Of a stretch of 64,000 bases of DNA, positions 57,356-64,000 are shown piece after piece. The position numbers and the translations under genes are program-made. Position 1 is the first letter of the stretch, and the number at the start of each line of letters is the position of its first letter. Source of the stretch: Georgenia sp. SYP-B2076 (lineage in GTDB: Bacteria > Actinomycetota > Actinomycetes > Actinomycetales > Actinomycetaceae); assembly GCF_003991205.1 (NCBI RefSeq), contig NZ_RXOZ01000031.1, positions 62,001-126,000 of the forward strand, given 5' to 3'. Below the pieces are notes generated by a model that searched no databases, was not told where the DNA came from, and was given only the letters and a program-made list of their open reading frames with translations.

Positions 57356-59506
57356 TCAGCCGGTGGCCGGGGCGAAGACCGACTCCTTCACCCGGTAGAC
57401 CGTGACGCTCCCGGCGGCGAAGACCTCCCGGAGCGACGTCACGTCCGCCAGGTCCTCCAACCCCGGTGGGCCCAAGAACACCTGCCCCGGGTCCTCCGGC
57501 GTGGCGGCCGCGATCACCGGCTCCTCGGCGTCGACGTACACCCAGCGGATGTCGTACTTCCGGACCAGCTCGCGGACCTGTGCATCGGTGTCGAGGTGGT
57601 CGAAGTCCTCGAGCAGCTTCCGGGTGTAGGGCTCCGCGCCGAGCGTCTGGATGTTCACGACCGGGATGCCGTCGTAGACGTAGAGGTACGTCGAGCCGTC
57701 GTTGGCGTTGTTCATGACCCGCTCGCCGGGCCTGACGTGGTTGTCGAGGTAGGCGAACGCCGCCCGGTCGTCGGCGTCCACGCGGGTGAACTCGGGCGCG
57801 CGGTACCGCTCGCTCAGCGCCCGCGCGTTGACCGGGGCGTAGTGGGCGGCCGCGGCCGTGAGGGCGAGCACGAGCACGGCGGAGACGAGGACGGGCGCCC
57901 GATCCAGCGCCGGAGGGCGCACGTACCGCCCGAGGGCGGGCCGCAGGAAGGTGGCGAGCGTGAAGCCGACGGCCGTGACGGCGACGCCCACGAGCAGCCA
58001 CTGGTACGCGGCGACGAGGCCCGAGATCCGGATGTACCCGTTGTAGAAGAGGCCCGCCACGGCGGCGACCACGGGGCCGCCGACATCGGTGAGGAACAGG
58101 ACGGCGAAGATCGTCCAGGCGGCCCAGGCCAGGAGCAGGCCCGCATGGCGGCGAAGGACGATCGAGGCGACGACGCCGACCAGCACGAGGACCGCCAGGA
58201 TGACCTGGCCGCGGTGCCAGGCGGGGTCGAGGTAGCCGCCGTAGGGCATGCCGAGCGCCAGGCGGGCCGCCTGCCCCAGCGAGGAGAGGGGCTCCCCGGA
58301 CGGGGAGGTGGGCACGTCCCGCGGGATGGCGGCCGTCCGCGCCGCCGAGCCCGCGGCGGCCAGCAACGTCGGCACGGCGCACAGGGCCGCCAAGAGGGCC
58401 GCGCCCCCGATGGAGAGCGCCCAGCGCCGGACGCGGCGCGCGCCCGGCCGGTAGAGCAGGGCGTCGCCCACGACCCAGGCGGCCACTCCCCCGGCGATAG
58501 CCACCGCCACGGGCGGGTAGATCGCGAACGCGCCGACCATGAGCAGCCCACCCGGGACCACCCCCCGCGCCGGCCGCCGGCCGGTAGCGAGCAGCGCGGC
58601 CACCGCACCGCCCACGAGGGCGAGGGCCGCGGCGTTGCTGAGGACTCCGCCGTCGTGCATCATCGCGAAGACGGGCCGGTAGGCGAACGCCGCCGCGAGC
58701 GCGGCCGCGCCCCCGGCGACGGCGCCGAGGCCCCGCCAGCGCAGCAGCGTACCCAGGGCGAGCATGCCCAGCGGCATGGCGACGGCGAAGAGGACGACGC
58801 TGACGGCGTTGAGGGCGGTGACCGGGTCGGTGCCGAGCTGGGCGATGAGCGCGGCGAGCCGGTGCAGGCCGGCGGGGTAGTACCGGTCGGGCACACCGGT
58901 GATGAGGTCCGCGGGCCACTCCTGGCCGGGCGCGGCCTCGCCGGTGCGCGCGATGTAGGCCGTGATGAGGGTGTGGGTGACGGTGTCGTGCTCCTGCGGC
59001 ACGACCGCCAGGCGCCCGAGACCGGCGGCCCAGGTCCACAGGGAGATGAGGATCGCGGCGAGGGCGGCCAGGGCGCCGACGGCGAGGGCCGGGCGGCCCA
59101 TGGGCTCGGGGGCGAAGGCGGAGTCGTCGCGGGCGAAGGCGGCGCCCTCGTCGCCGACGGCGAAGGCCGCGCCCCCACCCGCGCCGGAGGCGGCGTCCCC
59201 GTCAGGGCCCGGCGCGGGCACGGTCCGCCGGCCCGTCGCCCGCCGCAGCAGCACCACGCCGGCGACGACCACCGCGGTGACGACCAGCACCGCCGCCAGG
59301 TTGAACCGCACCCCCAGCACGCCGCAGAAGAACCCCGCCAAGTACGCCAGGGCGGCCGTGACGAGCGGCGCCGCCGCCGCCACGACGACGGGCCCGCGGG
59401 CCCGCCGCACGGCGTCCGACGCCACCAGCACCAGGAGGCCGGGGACGAAGACCACGAGGGCGGTGCCGGCAAGAAGGAGCAGGTCCCGTGCGGACCATCC
59501 CAGCAT
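57356..59506 (-). CDS. large polytopic membrane protein, DUF6541-like
   Basis: The 716-residue protein has more than twelve membrane spans. An extracytoplasmic loop carries QEHDTVTHTLITAYI and GVPDRYYPAGLHR, resembling the DUF6541 family of actinobacterial membrane proteins, which look like GT-C-fold glycosyltransferases. The C-terminal 150 residues (FAYLDNHVRPGERVMNN, VVNIQTLGAEPYTRKLL) form a soluble external domain. It lies between the LCP-1 and GlfT2-like genes, consistent with building an arabinogalactan-like or other wall glycan. The actual reaction is unknown. A Gly/Ala-rich loop between spans near residue 110 is unusually long. Confidence 0.8.
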   Translation of the reverse strand: MLGWSARDLLLLAGTALVVFVPGLLVLVASDAVRRARGPVVVAAAAPLVTAALAYLAGFFCGVLGVRFNLAAVLVVTAVVVAGVVLLRRATGRRTVPAPGPDGDAASGAGGGAAFAVGDEGAAFARDDSAFAPEPMGRPALAVGALAALAAILISLWTWAAGLGRLAVVPQEHDTVTHTLITAYIARTGEAAPGQEWPADLITGVPDRYYPAGLHRLAALIAQLGTDPVTALNAVSVVLFAVAMPLGMLALGTLLRWRGLGAVAGGAAALAAAFAYRPVFAMMHDGGVLSNAAALALVGGAVAALLATGRRPARGVVPGGLLMVGAFAIYPPVAVAIAGGVAAWVVGDALLYRPGARRVRRWALSIGGAALLAALCAVPTLLAAAGSAARTAAIPRDVPTSPSGEPLSSLGQAARLALGMPYGGYLDPAWHRGQVILAVLVLVGVVASIVLRRHAGLLLAWAAWTIFAVLFLTDVGGPVVAAVAGLFYNGYIRISGLVAAYQWLLVGVAVTAVGFTLATFLRPALGRYVRPPALDRAPVLVSAVLVLALTAAAAHYAPVNARALSERYRAPEFTRVDADDRAAFAYLDNHVRPGERVMNNANDGSTYLYVYDGIPVVNIQTLGAEPYTRKLLEDFDHLDTDAQVRELVRKYDIRWVYVDAEEPVIAAATPEDPGQVFLGPPGLEDLADVTSLREVFAAGSVTVYRVKESVFAPATG

Positions 59507-59550
59507 CCTCGACCGCCTCCCTCGCTGCCCGGACGCTCACCCCGCCACGC

Positions 59551-61560
59551 TCACTCGACGGCGTTGCGCCGGAACGTCTCCTCCCACGCCTCGAACGAGA
59601 CGAGCCGCGGCGCCGCGTCCTGGTACTGCTTGCGCAGCCTGGGCCACTCGGCCAGGAGGCGGCGGTGGAGGTCCAGGGCCTCGGTCAGCATCACGCGCAC
59701 CTTCCTGGGGTCCCGCTTGTACCAGGACGCCCCGGTGCCCTCGGCGTTCGAGACGACGGCGCTGTCGTACTGCGACAGCCGCCACCACCGCGCGTCCTGG
59801 TGCGGGATGAGCACCTGCGGGTTGTCCTTCGCCTGGTGCTTGACCGGCAGCACGGTCTGCCGGAGCACCGTCTTGGCCGCCCACGGGCCGAGGGTGATCC
59901 GGGAGGGCAGCCGCACCCCGCGACCCTTGTTGCGCGGCTTCTGCCGACGCGGCGCCGGGAAGGCGTCGACGTCGGGCTTGAGCTGGGCGTCGGTGAACTC
60001 CGCGGTCATCTTCCGGATCTCGCCGAGCCGGACGCCGATGATGTCGTGGAGGTGGTCGGGCCCCTTCAGGACGTCGCGGAGCGCCTGCAGGCGGCCCTGC
60101 TCCGAGTAGTACTGCATGGAGATGAGGTGCTTGATGTCCATGTAGGTCGACTCGCGGATCACCCGCCCGCCGCGCTCGTAGAGCGAGTGCAGCAGAGTGA
60201 CGATGACGCGGTTGCGCTCGTGGAAGTACGCCTGCCACCCGACCAGGTCGTCCTTGTCGAGCCACGAGATGTGCCAGACGGCGGAGCCGGGCAGCGAGAC
60301 CGTGGGGTAGCCGGCCTTGCTGGCGCGCAGGGAGTACTCGGCGTCGTCCCACTTGATGAAGAGCGGGAGCGAGAGCCCGATCTCGCGGATCACCGACGTC
60401 GGGATGAGGGTCATCCACCACCCGTTGTAGTCGACGTCCGCGCGCCGGTGCAGCCACGGCGTCGTGCGCAGGTTGGAGCGGGCGAGGTCGTGCCCCAGGG
60501 ACATATCCTCGTGAGCCTGGCGGGGCTGGAACCGCCACGGGTCCAGCGTCTCCCCGAACGTGTGCAGGACGGACCGGTTGTACATGTCGAACATGTGCCC
60601 GCCCACCAGCGTGGGGCGGCGGGTGAAGTCGGCGAAGGCCACGAGCCGGGTGATGCTCTCCGGCTCGAGGACGATGTCGTCGTCGAGCAGGATGACGTAG
60701 TCGCTCCGGCCGGCCTGGACGGTCTCGTACATCCCCCGTGAGAACCCGCCGGAGCCGCCGATGTTGCCCTGGCGGACGATGCGCAGCTTGCCGCCCATCG
60801 CGGCGGCGACCTCGTCGAAGCCGTCCTCGTCGACCACGTTCTGGGTGCCCTGGTCCACGATGATCAGCTCGTCCAGGACCTCTCGGATGGTCTCCGCGGC
60901 CCAGACGTCCTGGATGGTCCGCAGGCAGTAGTCGGGCCGGTTGAAGGTGGTCACGGCCAGAGAGGTCCGGCCGCGCTTGCCGTCCGCGTCCGGGACCGCC
61001 CAGTGCGCGTGCTGCAGGACCGCGCCCTCGGCGCCGCCGATCAGGTCGAACCAGTACCAACCGCCGTCGCCGAACGGCTTGAGGGGCAGGTCGAGGACGT
61101 GCGTCGCCTTCCCCCCGATGGCGACCGACTCGACGCGCTGCTGCGCGCCCTTGGCGTTGGACCGATACACGATGAGCGTGCCGGTCCCGGCGACGGCCAC
61201 CTCGAGGCGCACCGACTCCACCGTGGTCCAGCGGCGCCAGTAGCTCGCGGCGAACGCGTTGAAGTACGTGCCGAAGGACAACCGGGCGCTGGGGCGGACG
61301 CTCGTGGAGAACCGGCCGCGGAAGTCGGAGGAGCGGACGCTCTCGCCGCTCTGGTTGGTGCTGCTCTCGGCGTCGTCCTTGCCCTCCCACAGGGCGTTGA
61401 CGTCGGTCCGGCGCACGTCGATGGCGCTGGCACCGGCGTCGACGTACAGCGGGATGGCGTCCGAGTCGGTCTCGAGCGGCAGGATCACGCGCTGGACCAC
61501 CCGGTACGGGCTCTTGCTGGCGGCCTGCTCCCGCGCGATGTCCGTGGCCGTGGTGCTCAT
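59551..61560 (-). CDS. galactofuranosyltransferase GlfT2-like
   Basis: The 669-residue enzyme has an N-terminal beta-sandwich domain (about 1-200, WYWFDLIGGAEGAVLQHAHW), a GT2 catalytic domain with SLAVTTFNRPDYC and the metal motif ILLDDDIVLEP, and the catalytic-base region IKWDDAEYSLRA. SAVWHISWLDKDD completes the GlfT2 pattern, followed by a helical C-terminal domain. GlfT2 polymerises UDP-Galf into the galactan chain on the cytoplasmic side. Here the galactan could be part of a wall polymer; mycolic-acid genes are not in view. RBS AAGGGGGC precedes ATG 61560. The long upstream frame to 62559 is the shadow of the LCP-2 gene. Confidence 0.9.
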   Translation of the reverse strand: MSTTATDIAREQAASKSPYRVVQRVILPLETDSDAIPLYVDAGASAIDVRRTDVNALWEGKDDAESSTNQSGESVRSSDFRGRFSTSVRPSARLSFGTYFNAFAASYWRRWTTVESVRLEVAVAGTGTLIVYRSNAKGAQQRVESVAIGGKATHVLDLPLKPFGDGGWYWFDLIGGAEGAVLQHAHWAVPDADGKRGRTSLAVTTFNRPDYCLRTIQDVWAAETIREVLDELIIVDQGTQNVVDEDGFDEVAAAMGGKLRIVRQGNIGGSGGFSRGMYETVQAGRSDYVILLDDDIVLEPESITRLVAFADFTRRPTLVGGHMFDMYNRSVLHTFGETLDPWRFQPRQAHEDMSLGHDLARSNLRTTPWLHRRADVDYNGWWMTLIPTSVIREIGLSLPLFIKWDDAEYSLRASKAGYPTVSLPGSAVWHISWLDKDDLVGWQAYFHERNRVIVTLLHSLYERGGRVIRESTYMDIKHLISMQYYSEQGRLQALRDVLKGPDHLHDIIGVRLGEIRKMTAEFTDAQLKPDVDAFPAPRRQKPRNKGRGVRLPSRITLGPWAAKTVLRQTVLPVKHQAKDNPQVLIPHQDARWWRLSQYDSAVVSNAEGTGASWYKRDPRKVRVMLTEALDLHRRLLAEWPRLRKQYQDAAPRLVSFEAWEETFRRNAVE

Positions 61561-61641
61561 GGGACGCCCCCTTGGTGCGGCATCGTCGTTGACGTTCGGC
61601 CGGCCCTCGACAGACCGTTGCCCGGCGAGCCTATCGGCAAC

Positions 61642-61681
61642 AGGTGTCGCCTTCACGCGCGAGGTGTCGCCTTCACGCGCG
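61642..61681. repeat. 20-bp tandem duplication
   Basis: AGGTGTCGCCTTCACGCGCG occurs twice without spacer in the gap between the GlfT2-like and LCP-2 genes. Confidence 0.9.
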
Positions 61682-61759
61682 CGCCCGCCGGGCGCCACCT
61701 CGAGGGGCCCGGCCACGGCGCCCCGGCGCCCTCGGCAGGGCACCCGGCGGCGCGGTCCG

Positions 61760-61765
61760 TACGAT
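61760..61765 (+). promoter_or_regulatory. -10 box, leaderless promoter of LCP-2
   Basis: TACGAT, six bases before GTG 61772. Confidence 0.5.
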
Positions 61766-61771
61766 GAGATC

Positions 61772-63115
61772 GTGCCGGGACGCTCTTCGGCGCACGCCGA
61801 CGACGACGCGGTGGTGTCGCGCGACCGACGCCGCCCCGAGCCGACGCGCCGGTCCAGGGTGCTGCGCCGCATCGCCGTCGTGTGCGTGGCGCTCGTGCTG
61901 CTCCTGGCCGGGGCGGGCGCGCTCGCGTACAGCCGCCTCCAGGGCAACGTCGAGCGGCACGACATCGCGCGGTTCCTCGGCGGCGGGCGGCCCGCCGTCG
62001 GGACGGCGGCGCCCCGGGGCGACGTCGGCGCCGCGGGCACCCCGGCGAGCGGCGGCGAGGCGGGCACCGCCGGCGTGGCCGCGCCGGCCGACACCGAGGC
62101 CGGGAAGGCCCTGACCATCCTCGTGCTCGGCTCGGACTCGCGCGCCGGCGCGAACGACGACAGGTCGGGCATCGCCGGCATGCGCGCGGACACCACGATC
62201 CTCGCCCACGTCGCCGCGGACCGCTCCCGCGTGGACCTCGTCTCCATCCCCCGCGACACGCTCGTGGACATCCCACCCTGCACGCTGCCCGACGGCACCC
62301 AGACGGCGCACCGCAACGACATGATCAACGCCGCCTTCGCCATCGGCGGCCAGACGGGCGACGTCGGCGCCGCCGCGGCGTGCTCGATCCGCACGGTCGA
62401 GAAGCTCACCGGGGTGTTCGTCGACGACTTCGTGGTCGTGGACTTCGCGGGGTTCAAGAGCGTGGTCGACGCCCTCGGCGGGGTCCCCATGTACGTGCCG
62501 GAGGCGATCGACGACCGGCGCGCCGACGTGAAGCTGGCGCCGGGGTGCCAGGTCCTCAACGGTCACGACGCGCTGGGGTTCGCCCGGGTGCGCAAGTCCG
62601 TCGGGGACGGCTCGGACATCTCCCGCATCGGCCGCCAGCAGGAGCTCGTGGCCGCCATCGCCCGGGAGGCGCTGGGCGAGCACCTGCTCACCAGGCCGCC
62701 GGCGCTCTACCGGTTCCTCGATGCGACCACCCGGACCCTGACCACGGGCGAGGAGATCGGGCGGATCCCGGTCCTCGCGGGCCTGGCGTACTCGCTGCGC
62801 GGGATCGACCCGGAGAGCATCCGCTTCGCCACCATGCCGTTCGTGTGGGCCGGTGCGCGCGTGCGGCCCTCCGCCGACGCCGAGGCCCTGTGGGTGGCGC
62901 TGCGCGACGACCGGCCCGTCCCGGCCGCCCTCACCGGCACCGGCGCGGCGCCGACGCCGGCGCCGGCGTCCGAGTCCGCCTCGCCGTCGGCTCCGGGACT
63001 CGGATCCCCGACCGCCCCGGCGCCGTCACCGTCCGCACCCGCGGCGGCGCCGCCGTCGTCCACCCCGCCGCCCGCCTCACCATCAGCGGCACCCACCCCG
63101 GTGTGCACCAAGTGA
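61772..63115 (+). CDS. LytR-CpsA-Psr family protein (LCP-2)
   Basis: The 447-residue protein has a basic N-terminus, a span (IAVVCVALVLLLAGAGALAY) and an LCP domain with VLGSDSRAGANDD, RADTTILAH, SIPRDTLVDIP and RKSVGDGSDISRIGRQQ. It closely matches LCP-1 across the catalytic domain and ends in TPVCTK, so the two arose by duplication. The segment between the span and the catalytic domain is longer and Gly/Ala-rich. The C-terminal tail is Pro/Ser/Ala-rich. GTG 61772 was chosen because of the -10 box. It should act with LCP-1 in ligating polymers to the wall. Confidence 0.9.
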   Translation: MPGRSSAHADDDAVVSRDRRRPEPTRRSRVLRRIAVVCVALVLLLAGAGALAYSRLQGNVERHDIARFLGGGRPAVGTAAPRGDVGAAGTPASGGEAGTAGVAAPADTEAGKALTILVLGSDSRAGANDDRSGIAGMRADTTILAHVAADRSRVDLVSIPRDTLVDIPPCTLPDGTQTAHRNDMINAAFAIGGQTGDVGAAAACSIRTVEKLTGVFVDDFVVVDFAGFKSVVDALGGVPMYVPEAIDDRRADVKLAPGCQVLNGHDALGFARVRKSVGDGSDISRIGRQQELVAAIAREALGEHLLTRPPALYRFLDATTRTLTTGEEIGRIPVLAGLAYSLRGIDPESIRFATMPFVWAGARVRPSADAEALWVALRDDRPVPAALTGTGAAPTPAPASESASPSAPGLGSPTAPAPSPSAPAAAPPSSTPPPASPSAAPTPVCTK

Positions 63116-63330
63116 CCCGCTCCCGCCCAGCGCGACCTCCGGCGTCGCCCACGTCACCGCCGCCGGAGGAGGACAATCCTGACAAGACGACCGGCGCCGC
63201 GCGCCCCGCGGTGACGGACATCGTCCGGCGGCGCGCTACCGTGCTCTGCTGAGGAACATCGACCTGCGCTCTCCTGCGGCGGCCGCCGCGGCGCCGGGCC
63301 GCGGCCGGATCGCACGCAGAGGAGGCAGTG

Positions 63331-64000
63331 ATGGGCGAGGACAAGCGCAACGCGCTGCCGCCGAGCTTCACCCCGGACGGCGGGTCCCGCCGCCCCGACC
63401 CGCGCAGCGCCCGCCCCGTCGGCGCGGGCCAGGAGCGCCCCGCGCCCGCGCACCCCAGGCGCCTCGTCCGCCCGGGCACCGCCCCGGCGACGCCGTCGGC
63501 CGCCCGTCAGCCCCCCGCGTCTGGCGGCGGGGTACCGCCGTCGTACGCCCCCGCCGGCCAGCTCCGCCGGACTCCCCCGGCCGGCGGCGCCACGCAGGTC
63601 CAGGCCGGGCGCCTCGCCGCGGGCCCGCGCGCCGCCGCCCCCACGACGGCCACCCCGCTCGCGCGCCCCGCGAGGGCGCGGCGCCGCCGTCGGCCCATCA
63701 CGGTCATCCTCACGGTGCTGCTCATCGCGGCGATCGCGTGGCCTGCGGGGCTGCTGATCTGGGCCAACGGGAAGATCAACCACACCGACGCTCTCTCCGG
63801 CGCGCCGAACACCGCGGGCACCACCTACCTGATCGCCGGGTCGGACTCGCGCGCCGACGGCACCATCCCGGACGGCACGCAGGGCCAGCGCTCCGACTCG
63901 ATCATGGTCCTGCAGAAGCCGAGGTCCGGGCCGGCGTCGCTGATTTCCCTGCCGCGCGACACGTTCGTCGAGATCCCCGGCTACGGCATGAACAAGCTCA
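63331..64000 (+). CDS. LytR-CpsA-Psr family protein (LCP-3, 3' end outside window)
   Basis: From ATG 63331, with GAGGAGG six bases upstream, 223 codons are readable before the right edge. The first 120 residues are Pro/Arg/Ala-rich and cytoplasmic. One span follows (TVILTVLLIAAIAWPAGLLIW), then the start of an LCP domain with LIAGSDSRADG, QRSDSIMVL and SLPRDTFVEIPG. It is more distant from LCP-1 and LCP-2 than they are from each other and lacks their SIPRDTLVD wording. The 215-bp gap before it holds the palindrome GCGGCGGCCGCCGC at 63276-63289. Confidence 0.88.
   Translation, partial: MGEDKRNALPPSFTPDGGSRRPDPRSARPVGAGQERPAPAHPRRLVRPGTAPATPSAARQPPASGGGVPPSYAPAGQLRRTPPAGGATQVQAGRLAAGPRAAAPTTATPLARPARARRRRRPITVILTVLLIAAIAWPAGLLIWANGKINHTDALSGAPNTAGTTYLIAGSDSRADGTIPDGTQGQRSDSIMVLQKPRSGPASLISLPRDTFVEIPGYGMNKL

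Overview
The window is high-GC DNA (roughly 70% or more by eye) from an actinobacterium. The evidence is a GlfT2-like galactofuranosyltransferase, several LytR-CpsA-Psr (LCP) ligases, an actinobacterial Tad pilus cluster, many GTG starts, and at least eight genes whose start codon lies only 6-8 nt below a TANNNT-type -10 box, which suggests leaderless mRNAs. Five proteins with cell wall-binding repeat 2 (CWB2) modules would fit a Micrococcales-type organism, but the genus cannot be fixed from this sequence. No rRNA, tRNA, CRISPR array, insertion sequence or prophage was found.

Layout. 1-901: the 5' part of a nucleotide-sugar dehydrogenase that runs off the left edge. 1096-2100: a secreted CWB2 protein. 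2187-9453: a six-gene minus-strand operon with an RpiR/MurR-type regulator, a metallophosphoesterase/beta-propeller fusion, two sugar ABC permeases, a solute-binding lipoprotein and an ATPase. A divergent HAD phosphatase (9590) follows, across twin inverted-repeat operators. 10240-19605: the Tad pilus region (tadG-like, tadE, a TetR regulator, then flp-cpaB-tadZ-tadA-tadB-tadC-tadV). 19763-20827: a secreted PIG-L/LmbE-type deacetylase. 20854-28335: two paralogous multispanning acyltransferases (HGSNAT/NagX-like) on either side of a LacI-controlled catabolic operon (glutamine amidotransferase-like, ribokinase, YdcZ-type transporter, phosphotriesterase-family hydrolase).

28398-52634 is mainly surface-glycan synthesis and surface proteins: five GT4-type glycosyltransferases, WecB, an ABC exporter, a 45-residue-repeat secreted protein, a large lipoprotein, four more CWB2 proteins (one an amidase), a WbpA-like dehydrogenase and a wbpB-wbpE-wbpD-like trio. 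52834-64000: a GT2/DUF2304 pair, an AAA ATPase, three LCP proteins, a large DUF6541-like membrane protein and the GlfT2-like enzyme.

Working together: the WbpA/B/E/D-like enzymes plus WecB/WbpI could make UDP-ManNAc3NAcA. WecB plus the WecC-like enzyme at the left edge could make UDP-ManNAcA. The glycosyltransferases would build the glycan, the ABC exporter may move an intermediate or another product, and the LCP proteins would attach the polymer to the wall. The most unusual signals are a conserved inverted repeat that overlaps the Shine-Dalgarno of three CWB2 genes at an identical distance, near-identical terminators behind two of them, decayed gene fragments (a glycosyltransferase piece at 55722-55832 and a CWB2 3' end at 19642-19671), and the metallophosphoesterase/beta-propeller fusion inside a sugar-uptake operon.
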